30,489 bases of DNA. It comes from Collinsella sp. UBA6357 (lineage in GTDB: Bacteria > Actinomycetota > Coriobacteriia > Coriobacteriales > Coriobacteriaceae). The notes beneath the pieces were generated by a model that was given only the letters and a program-made list of their open reading frames with translations, ran no database searches and had not been told where the DNA came from. Shown here one piece after another: positions 23,860 through 30,489 of this stretch. Every line of letters begins with the position of its first letter. Positions within the stretch are counted from its first letter, which is position 1. Position numbers and translations under genes: made by a program. The DNA is taken from NCBI GenBank assembly GCA_002437815.1, contig DJRP01000003.1, positions 1-30,489 of the forward strand, written 5' to 3'.

Positions 23860-25131
23860 GTGGAACTTTGCGCCTCCTATGACGCAGCGGTGATCGGCGG
23901 CGGGGCTTCTGGTCTCGCCGCTGCCATCTGTGCGGCACGCAATGGCAAACGCGTCGTCATCATCGAGCGTGACGTTGCCTGCGGCCTTAAAGTCCTTGCG
24001 ACCGGCAACGGACGCTGCAACCTTTCGAACATCGATCTCGATCCCCAACGCTATCGACACCCGGTGTTTGTCGCCGACGTCATGGGCGACACCCCCGAAG
24101 CCGACCTTGACGACTTCTTCTCTTCTCTTGGCATCTTTACCACACGGGAGGAAGATCGCATATATCCCCATAGCATGCGCGCAGAGTCCGTGCGCGATGC
24201 TCTCATCGATCGCGCCGCGCAGCTCGGTATCGAAATACTCTGCGGCGCAAACGTTGTCGATGCACACCTTGCGCGCGGCATCTGGTCGCTCATGGTCAGA
24301 CACCCGACAAGGCAACTCATCAAAGACGTCCACCGCGGTCCAAAAAACGAGCTGAGGGCCCAACGCCGAGCGCTGGCATCCATCAAAACCGTCGATACGC
24401 CCATCGAGGCTGCTGATGTCATCATCGCTTGCGGTGGCGCTCCTTCCCAGCTTGCATCTTTATTCCATCTACCCGTCATCGAGCCCAAAGGCGTCCTATG
24501 CCCGATCAAGACAACGATTCCGAGCGCTCCTAACGCTCTTGCGGCCCTAGATGGTCTGCGCGCACGCGTAAACGTCACGCTTCGTCGCGGCGAAAAGAGT
24601 CTGTGGAGCGAACAAGGAGAGATACTCTTTCGTTCATACGGCGTCTCGGGCGTCGTCATATTCAATTTATCTCGGCGCATAAAACAAGGCGATATGATCC
24701 TTATCGATTTTTTCCCAGAACTCGACAAGAACCAGCTCCTCGCCCTCTTCAGACAACGCGAGGCCCTCATCGGTCCCTTTGCGACCGATAGCCCCTCATG
24801 GTTTGACGGATTGATCGCACCAGCACTCGGCAACGTCGTCTGCGACATCTGCGAGCACTGCCACCCTGGCGACCCCGACGTTACACACCTTGTCAGCATC
24901 ACCAAGAAATTCAAGCTTAGCGATCCCTCTCTCGCCAGCGATCAGTCGGCTCAGGTGGCCCGTGGCGGCATTCCCACGGACTGCGTCCACGCCGGTACGC
25001 TCGCCTGCATCGATTCCACTCTTCCACATCTTCACGTCTGTGGGGAGGCACTTGATGTCGATGCCGATTGCGGAGGCTTCAACCTTGCATGGGCTTGGCT
25101 TTCAGGAATGCGTGCGGCACAATCCCTTTAG
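23860..25131 (+). CDS. HI0933/YhiN (BaiN-like) FAD-dependent oxidoreductase
   Basis: This flavoprotein has 423 residues and starts with a GTG immediately after the mrp stop, with AGAGG 5 nt upstream inside mrp. It belongs to the family that includes YhiN and the clostridial bile-acid enzyme BaiN. Seen are the dinucleotide fold VIGGGASGLAAAI (11-23), TGNGRCNLSN (48-57), a central HI0933 insertion, and the C-terminal GGIPTDCVHAGTL and GEALDVDADCGGFNLAWAW. The substrate is unknown; most family members are uncharacterised, and the BaiN link does not prove bile-acid activity. Translation is probably coupled to mrp. Confidence 0.9.
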   Translation: MELCASYDAAVIGGGASGLAAAICAARNGKRVVIIERDVACGLKVLATGNGRCNLSNIDLDPQRYRHPVFVADVMGDTPEADLDDFFSSLGIFTTREEDRIYPHSMRAESVRDALIDRAAQLGIEILCGANVVDAHLARGIWSLMVRHPTRQLIKDVHRGPKNELRAQRRALASIKTVDTPIEAADVIIACGGAPSQLASLFHLPVIEPKGVLCPIKTTIPSAPNALAALDGLRARVNVTLRRGEKSLWSEQGEILFRSYGVSGVVIFNLSRRIKQGDMILIDFFPELDKNQLLALFRQREALIGPFATDSPSWFDGLIAPALGNVVCDICEHCHPGDPDVTHLVSITKKFKLSDPSLASDQSAQVARGGIPTDCVHAGTLACIDSTLPHLHVCGEALDVDADCGGFNLAWAWLSGMRAAQSL

Positions 25132-25164
25132 TCGTAACGAAAGCCATCTCAAAAGGAGCAGCAT

Positions 25165-26814
25165 ATGATCGAGATCAGCGAGATCCACGCCACCCTCGAT
25201 GAAGGGGCGACCGAGCAGACATGTCTGGCCGTCGGTCGCCGGGCGATCTCGAATGTGCTCCATTGCGACCCGAAGATCATCGAACAGTTAATTCTTCACC
25301 GAAAATCAATCGACGCCCGCAAAAAGAACGATGTTCACTTCATTTTGAGTTTTCGCGCGTCCATCGGAGATGCGTCCAACGAGATATCCCTATACGAATC
25401 AGCCTCGCCACGTGCACGCAAACACCTTCGACTCATTGAGAGTGAAGATCCCGCATGGCCGACACCTCTCAATAGGCCTGCACCCCTTCGTCCCGTGGTT
25501 GTCGGCGCCGGGTGTGCGGGATTGTTCGCCGCACTCACACTTGCCAAAGCAGGTCTCAAGCCCCTTTTGATCGAGCGAGGTGCCGACGCAAAGAGGCGTA
25601 CCGACGATATCGAGGTATTTCTTCGCGATCGCCAACTCGATCCCGAAAGCAATATCCAGTTCGGGCTCGGTGGCGCCGGCACCTTCTCTGATGGAAAACT
25701 GAACACCGGTACTAAAAACCCCACGCATCGTCTTATTCTCGAAGCGTTTGTGGAGGCCGGTGCACCTCGCGACATTCTGTGGGACGCCAAACCGCATATC
25801 GGCTCCGACATCCTCCCGCTCGTCGTCGAACGTCTCGCCGCACAGATCGTTTCGCTTGGCGGCGAAGTCAGATACCACACCAAATTACATGACATCCAGT
25901 TTGACGATTGCGGATCCGTTGCCGGGATCGATGTCGTCTCAACGGCTCTCGGCAAGTGCGCCGAAGCTGAACAAATCCGCTGCAACTGGCTGATACTGGC
26001 CTGCGGCCACTCGGCGCGCGATGTATTCTCGATGCTCAGAAACCACCACGTTGCACTTGCTCGTAAAACCTTTGCCATGGGAGTCCGCATTGAGCATATG
26101 CAGCGCGATATCGACCGCGTGCAATACGGCAAAGCGGCTGGACATCCATCGCTGGGGGCAGCTCCCTACAAGTTGGTTGCGCATCTTCCGTCCGGTCGAT
26201 CCGTTTTCTCGTTCTGTATGTGCCCCGGAGGTGAAGTCGTTGCTGCCTCTTCCGAACCGGGCGCCCTATGTGTCAACGGGGCAAGTCTTCATGCCCGTGC
26301 CGGCGTCAACGCCAACGCTGCGCTTCTGGTAAACGTGACACCCGACGATCTTCCAGGGACCGATCCACTTGCCGGCATCGAACTGCAGCGTTCCTGCGAA
26401 CAAAAGGCCTATCGTCTGGGAGGCGGCAATTGGCGCGCGCCCAGTCAGCTTGTTGGCGATTTTCTCGAACGACGCCCCAGTACGGGACCGGGTCGCATCA
26501 CACCGAGCTATCCGCTCGGGGTGACCTGGACAGAACTCGACAGCACGCTGCCCGAACACATCATCACAAGCCTACGCAATGGTATTCCCCTGCTGGGGCG
26601 CAAATTGCGCGGATACGATTGCCCCGACGCCGTGCTTACCGGTGTCGAGACTCGCTCAAGCTCTCCGGTCACCATCGTTCGCGACAAAACCTGTCACGCA
26701 CAGGCGAACAAAGGACTCTACCCGTGTGGCGAAGGCGCTGGTTACGCCGGCGGCATCATGAGTGCGGCAGCCGACGGCATCCGATGCGCTCAGGCTCTTT
26801 TAGCCGATCTGTAA
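25165..26814 (+). CDS. NAD(P)/FAD-dependent oxidoreductase (COG2509 type)
   Basis: This large flavoprotein of 549 residues carries a roughly 105-residue N-terminal domain typical of the COG2509 dehydrogenases. The FAD-binding VVVGAGCAGLFAALTLAKAG follows (111-130), then SNIQFGLGGAGTFSDGKLNTGTK, and a C-terminal GLYPCGEGAGYAGGIMSAAADG that closes the FAD site. The family is widespread in anaerobes; the substrate is not known. AAGGAG sits just upstream of the ATG at 25165, 33 nt after the previous gene, so the two flavoproteins and mrp probably form one transcript. It converges on uvrB with only 38 bp between, where I see no hairpin terminator. Confidence 0.9.
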   Translation: MIEISEIHATLDEGATEQTCLAVGRRAISNVLHCDPKIIEQLILHRKSIDARKKNDVHFILSFRASIGDASNEISLYESASPRARKHLRLIESEDPAWPTPLNRPAPLRPVVVGAGCAGLFAALTLAKAGLKPLLIERGADAKRRTDDIEVFLRDRQLDPESNIQFGLGGAGTFSDGKLNTGTKNPTHRLILEAFVEAGAPRDILWDAKPHIGSDILPLVVERLAAQIVSLGGEVRYHTKLHDIQFDDCGSVAGIDVVSTALGKCAEAEQIRCNWLILACGHSARDVFSMLRNHHVALARKTFAMGVRIEHMQRDIDRVQYGKAAGHPSLGAAPYKLVAHLPSGRSVFSFCMCPGGEVVAASSEPGALCVNGASLHARAGVNANAALLVNVTPDDLPGTDPLAGIELQRSCEQKAYRLGGGNWRAPSQLVGDFLERRPSTGPGRITPSYPLGVTWTELDSTLPEHIITSLRNGIPLLGRKLRGYDCPDAVLTGVETRSSSPVTIVRDKTCHAQANKGLYPCGEGAGYAGGIMSAAADGIRCAQALLADL

Positions 26815-26852
26815 TCCGGGGGCGCCCGATCGCAATTCGCGTTCTTAGCGTA

Positions 26853-29099
26853 TCATTTCTTGAAACGGGAACCGGAACGCTTACGCCCTGCGGCAAACGT
26901 AGACCCTTTACGTGCCTGAGCGCGCAAGCGTTTAATCGCCTCGTCCTCGCTCGTGCCTTCTAGGATCGACTTGATTTGGACAAGCGCATCCCTCAAACGA
27001 GCCGCCTCCTCAAAGTCCATAGCCGCGGACGCCGCGCGCATGTCTTGTTCCATCGTTTGCACCAGACGTTCGAGTTCAGACCGAGGAAGCCCCCTCAGCT
27101 CTTCCGCAAGGCCCTCGGAAAGGTTTTCCGCACCCGCACCGCCATGCCGCTCAGCACCGCCGTCAGAAGGCGTATAAAACGCCCCATGACCCAAAGAATC
27201 TCCTCGCGATCGCTCTTTGCTGCCCACCGTCTCGTCCGCTTCTGCTATAAAGCTCGAGATGTCGTTGATAGCCTTATGCACCGTACGCGGTACGATTCCA
27301 TGGTCCTGGTTGAACTGCATCTGGATCTTACGGCGGCGCTGTGTCTCCTCGATTGCCTCATGCATCGAATCGGTAACGGTGTCGGCGTACATGATCACCT
27401 CGCCCTCAGCATTGCGAGCGGCACGCCCGATCGTCTGAATAAGTGACCTGCGATTGCGCAAGAAGCCCTCTTTGTCGGCGTCTAAGATGGCAACGAGCGA
27501 TACCTCAGGCAGGTCCAGACCTTCACGCAGAAGATTGATGCCCACCAGAACATCGATTTTTCCCTCACGCAACGTGCGCAGTATTTCAACACGGTCCATC
27601 GTGGCCGTATCGGAATGCATATAGTTGACCTTGATGCCGGCATCGAGCAGATGATCGGTCAGATCCTCAGCCATGCGTTTGGTAAGTGTCGTTACGAGCA
27701 CACGCTCTTTGCGAGCCACCCGCTCGCGAATCTCATCCTCCAGATCATCGATTTGTCCGCGTACGGGGCGCACGTCAATCTTGGGATCAAGCAGACCCGT
27801 AGGACGAATAATCTGTTCCACGTTATTCTGGCTTACGCGAAGCTCATAATCGCCAGGAGTCGCCGAGACGTAAATAAATTGTGGAATGCGAGCCTCAAAC
27901 TCATCGAAACGCAGCGGCCGGTTATCAAGTGCTGAAGGCAGGCGAAACCCATGCTCGACAAGCGTCACCTTACGTGAACGGTCACCTTCATGCATGCCAC
28001 GAATCTGAGGAACCGTAACATGGCTCTCATCGATGATGCACAGCATGTCTTTGGGAAAATAATCGATGAGTGTATACGGGGGCTCGCCAGGTTTTCTACC
28101 ATCGAGATGTCGAGAGTAGTTCTCGATGCCGTTGCAAAAGCCCATCGTCTCGAGCATCTCGAGATCATAATCCGTGCGTTGCTGCAGACGCTGCGCCTCA
28201 AGAAGCTTATCGGTGGCCTTAAGTTCCGCAACGCGCTTCTCACACTCATCGCTGATGGATTTTAGAGCCGCTTTGACCTTGGGCTTCTCGGTCACATAGT
28301 GCGATGCCGGCCATACGGGAATCGCTTCGTATTCCCGAAGCATCTCACCGGTCACCTCATCGATCTCGGCAATCAGCTCCACTTCGTCTCCGAAGAACTC
28401 AAAACGTAGCGGATGCTCCGCATAAGGCGGAAACACGTCCACCACGTCGCCATGAACACGAAACGTACCGCGAGCCAGATCGTAATCATTGCGATCGTAC
28501 TGAATGTCGATCAAAGCATGGATAAAGTCGTCGCGTTCGAGTGGGACTTTCTTATCGACATTGGGAGCAAGACCGGCATAATCTTCTGGAGAACCGATGC
28601 CGTAAATGCATGAAACAGAAGCGACAACGATTACATCTCGCCGAGACAACAGCGATGCCGTCGCTTGGTGCCTTAACTTCTCGACCTCTTCGTTGATTGA
28701 GGAGTCTTTCTCGATATAGGTATCGCTCTGCGGCACATATGCCTCAGGCTGATAGTAATCATAATAGGAGACAAAATAGACAACGGCATTATGAGGGAAA
28801 AATTCTTTGAGCTCGCTGGCCAGCTGAGCAGCAAGTGTTTTATTGGGAGCCATAACGAGCGTCGGCTTGTTAAGCGCCTCGATGGTTTTGGCCATCGTAA
28901 AGGTCTTGCCTGAACCCGTAACGCCCAATAAGACCTGATAGCGATCCCCCGCCTTAATGCCCTTTACTAAAGACTCGATGGCCTGAGGTTGATCGCCAGC
29001 AGGTTCATAGGGAGAAACAACTTCAAAGGGATTTCCTTCACCCTGAACACCAAACCTTTTGAGCTCACCGCCCACGCGCTCGACTTCGAATTCAGACAT
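26853..29099 (-). CDS. uvrB: Excinuclease ABC subunit B
   Basis: UvrB verifies the lesion and recruits UvrC in nucleotide excision repair. It is 748 residues from the ATG at 29099 (AAGGGG 7 nt upstream; a TTG two codons earlier is too close to that site). Seen are Walker A GVTGSGKT, the damage-probing beta-hairpin YYDYYQPEAYVPQSDTYI, DESH, and helicase motifs through IQTIGRAARN. The C-terminal UVR motif is DFEEAARLRDALVQIK. It is longer than the usual 660-690 residues because of a Gly/Ala/Glu-rich linker before the UVR motif and a basic tail (GRKRSGSRFKK). Confidence 0.97.
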   Translation of the reverse strand: MSEFEVERVGGELKRFGVQGEGNPFEVVSPYEPAGDQPQAIESLVKGIKAGDRYQVLLGVTGSGKTFTMAKTIEALNKPTLVMAPNKTLAAQLASELKEFFPHNAVVYFVSYYDYYQPEAYVPQSDTYIEKDSSINEEVEKLRHQATASLLSRRDVIVVASVSCIYGIGSPEDYAGLAPNVDKKVPLERDDFIHALIDIQYDRNDYDLARGTFRVHGDVVDVFPPYAEHPLRFEFFGDEVELIAEIDEVTGEMLREYEAIPVWPASHYVTEKPKVKAALKSISDECEKRVAELKATDKLLEAQRLQQRTDYDLEMLETMGFCNGIENYSRHLDGRKPGEPPYTLIDYFPKDMLCIIDESHVTVPQIRGMHEGDRSRKVTLVEHGFRLPSALDNRPLRFDEFEARIPQFIYVSATPGDYELRVSQNNVEQIIRPTGLLDPKIDVRPVRGQIDDLEDEIRERVARKERVLVTTLTKRMAEDLTDHLLDAGIKVNYMHSDTATMDRVEILRTLREGKIDVLVGINLLREGLDLPEVSLVAILDADKEGFLRNRRSLIQTIGRAARNAEGEVIMYADTVTDSMHEAIEETQRRRKIQMQFNQDHGIVPRTVHKAINDISSFIAEADETVGSKERSRGDSLGHGAFYTPSDGGAERHGGAGAENLSEGLAEELRGLPRSELERLVQTMEQDMRAASAAMDFEEAARLRDALVQIKSILEGTSEDEAIKRLRAQARKGSTFAAGRKRSGSRFKK

Positions 29100-29128
29100 A
29101 ACCAAGCCCCTTGACCTCTTTTACCCAA

Positions 29129-29158
29129 AGCATAAGTGGATGATTTAATGAGATGCAA
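29129..29158 (-). promoter_or_regulatory. Candidate uvrB promoter overlapping the end of the transglycosylase gene
   Basis: TTGCAT (29153-29158) and TATGCT (29129-29134) on the minus strand are 18 bp apart, placing a start about 20 nt before the uvrB ribosome site. No LexA-type box is visible here, unlike at uvrA. Both boxes match consensus at 4 of 6 positions. Confidence 0.3.
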
Positions 29159-29732
29159 AACGATCGGGATAAAGTGATTTATAACGACCCCATGCATTGT
29201 TGACGCGAATCAAATACGCCTGCGTTTCGGGAAACGTAATGGCATTATGTAAAGCAGTATTTTCCTGCGCCCAACCATCAACGTTACCCAAGCCAGCGTT
29301 ATAAGCGGCAATGGCCCTATCCGAGGACCCATTAAAATAATCAAGAAGATATGAAAGATAAGCGCAACCGAACTCGATATTTTGAGCAGGATCAGAAAGC
29401 TGATCTGCTGAATATTGATCACCGTCCACCAAGCCAAGATCGATCATATCCTGAGCGGTTTGAGGTAGAAGCTGCATCAAACCCACGGCAGATTGATTTG
29501 ATTGAGCAGAAGGATCCCAATTAGATTCCGCCTTGATGACGGCACAAACCAGGTAAGGGTCAAGATTGCGCTTAGAAGCCGACGCGGAAATAGACGATTC
29601 ATAGTCAAGTGGATAGAAAGGTTTAAATACCACGGCGGGCGCATAGGTATAAACATAAGAAATCGCAGCGAAAACAACAACGATCAGAAGCGGCAGCAAT
29701 CGATACCATGAGAAAAAACGATCCTTACTCAT
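29145..29732 (-). CDS. Membrane-anchored lytic transglycosylase (SLT domain)
   Basis: This 195-residue cell-wall enzyme cleaves peptidoglycan glycan strands without hydrolysis. A single N-terminal membrane segment (about 12-30) anchors it outside the cell. The SLT domain follows, with catalytic Glu69 in AVIKAESNW, then SAVGLMQLLPQTAQ and AIAAYNAGLGNV. The ATG at 29732 overlaps the coaE stop by 8 nt; an ATG at 29744 is in frame but has no better ribosome site. Codon use and base composition are more AT-rich than in the nan or transporter genes. It sits between coaE and uvrB on the same strand. Confidence 0.9.
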   Translation of the reverse strand: MSKDRFFSWYRLLPLLIVVVFAAISYVYTYAPAVVFKPFYPLDYESSISASASKRNLDPYLVCAVIKAESNWDPSAQSNQSAVGLMQLLPQTAQDMIDLGLVDGDQYSADQLSDPAQNIEFGCAYLSYLLDYFNGSSDRAIAAYNAGLGNVDGWAQENTALHNAITFPETQAYLIRVNNAWGRYKSLYPDRFASH

Positions 29733-30357
29733 GGGAAGCATCATCCGTTACAAATTTACGATCGACAAGCCAATCATGGAGCCTCAAAAATAGCGCATCA
29801 TCATCAAGAGAATTATCAATAACCAAAGAAGCCATGGAACAAAGCTCGCTCTCAGAGGGCTGAATATCTGCGCGCCTATCGAAATCACCAGCTGACATAC
29901 CACGACGGATAGCCCGCTGTCTTCTTATGTTAACAGGAGCGGTAATGGCGATAACCTCATCAGCCAAACCAAAACCATCGCTAAAATCTCGTGGAGCTGA
30001 AACCTCAACTACTGCAAAGGGATAAGAGACGGCAGAAACGGTACAGCAAACCGGGTCAAGCAGACGAGAAGATAGCTGTTCGACGAGAACAGGATGAACC
30101 AATGCGTTAAGTTTTTCGGTTTCATCGGGTGTCACAAAGGCACGAGATGCAAGAACATCAGTACGGATTCCACCCTGAGCATCCAATACGTCCCAGCCGA
30201 ACTCCTCGGCTATAGAACCAACAAGTTCTGAACCGGGAACGTAAAGCGACTTTGCAAGGCGATCGAGATCAAGATACATACCGCCCTGAGAAGCAAGATA
30301 GCGACAAGCAGCAGATTTACCAGAAGCGATATTACCGATAACAAAAACCGAATACAT
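29725..30357 (-). CDS. coaE: Dephospho-CoA kinase
   Basis: CoaE catalyses the last step of coenzyme A synthesis, phosphorylating dephospho-CoA. The 210-residue frame starts at the ATG at 30357 with AGGAGG only about 4 nt upstream; a TTG further up includes that site and is unlikely. The P-loop is GNIASGKS (8-15), followed by YLDLDRLAKSLY in the place of the family's DxD substrate region, and VHPVLVEQL. The coaE-uvrB neighbourhood is common in Actinobacteria. The gene is AT-rich compared with the rest of the window. Confidence 0.92.
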   Translation of the reverse strand: MYSVFVIGNIASGKSAACRYLASQGGMYLDLDRLAKSLYVPGSELVGSIAEEFGWDVLDAQGGIRTDVLASRAFVTPDETEKLNALVHPVLVEQLSSRLLDPVCCTVSAVSYPFAVVEVSAPRDFSDGFGLADEVIAITAPVNIRRQRAIRRGMSAGDFDRRADIQPSESELCSMASLVIDNSLDDDALFLRLHDWLVDRKFVTDDASHE

Positions 30358-30489
30358 GCTGCCTCCTAACAAGTTTGATAATTCTCGCGCAATTCAAGAA
30401 CAAGAATTAGCTCAAAGGCAATTAACCGTTAGACACCATAAGACCTATAGGGCCGCCCCCTGAACGAAAAAAGGGAGGGGGAGGCGCTC
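30358..30489 (-). other. Upstream region of coaE with half of a terminator at the edge
   Basis: These 132 bp hold no gene. Read on the minus strand the window edge begins GAGCGCCTCCCCCTCCC followed directly by TTTTTT, which looks like the 3' arm and U-tail of an intrinsic terminator whose other arm lies outside. A weak promoter candidate for coaE is TTGTTC (30398-30403) with TATCAA (30375-30380), 17 bp apart. Confidence 0.35.

Noticed and set aside
30061..30090. CTGTTC-N5-GAACAG inside coaE as an SOS box
   Set aside because: The half-sites are in the opposite order to a Gram-positive LexA box, and the position is deep in coding sequence.
1..30489. tRNA, rRNA, CRISPR arrays, insertion sequences, prophage or attachment sites
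   Set aside because: No cloverleaf, repeat-spacer array, transposase, integrase or flanking direct repeat was seen, including at the edges of the nan block.

Overview
The window is high-GC, densely packed bacterial DNA. It most likely comes from the Coriobacteriia (Actinomycetota), with Collinsella or a close relative as best guess. The signs are whiA beside gap and rapZ, an actinobacterial-type RapZ P-loop (GRT in place of GKS), strong AAGGAG-type ribosome sites, GTG and TTG starts, a LexA box of the CGAAC-N4-GTTYG type, and an LTA-synthase-like membrane enzyme beside gut-anaerobe flavoproteins. The genus call is inference; no rRNA or tRNA gene is present to anchor it.

Layout. Positions 1-2280 hold the minus-strand genes gap (partial), whiA and rapZ. 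Positions 2380-12681 hold a minus-strand block that reads, in transcription order: a Tat-exported substrate-binding lipoprotein, a permease, a fused permease-ATPase and a second ATPase (a peptide-family ABC importer); a CE7-type acetyl esterase and an overlapping esterase homologue without its catalytic serine; then nanA, nanK and nanE. Together these look like a pathway for importing a sialic acid or O-acetylated sialoside, de-acetylating it and converting it to GlcNAc-6-P. Positions 13021-17551 carry uvrC, murJ and ybaK (minus). uvrA (17699-20575, minus) has an upstream LexA box and lies divergent to an LTA-synthase-like gene, mrp and two flavoprotein genes (20755-26814, plus). uvrB, a lytic transglycosylase gene and coaE (minus) fill the right end, where base composition becomes clearly more AT-rich.

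How it fits together. coaE, uvrB, uvrA, uvrC, rapZ, whiA and gap follow an order familiar in Actinobacteria, but the sialate block lies between uvrC and rapZ, and yvcK, normally between rapZ and whiA, is absent. The catabolic block therefore looks inserted into an old housekeeping neighbourhood. Its end product feeds the amino-sugar phosphate pool, and the RapZ encoded directly downstream belongs to a family whose enterobacterial member senses glucosamine-6-phosphate.

The points most worth a second look are the active/inactive esterase pair inside a nan operon, the two GarA/OdhI-like phospho-switch motifs in the MurJ N-terminal extension, and two families of short palindromic sites shared between the gap promoter and the nan/transporter region.
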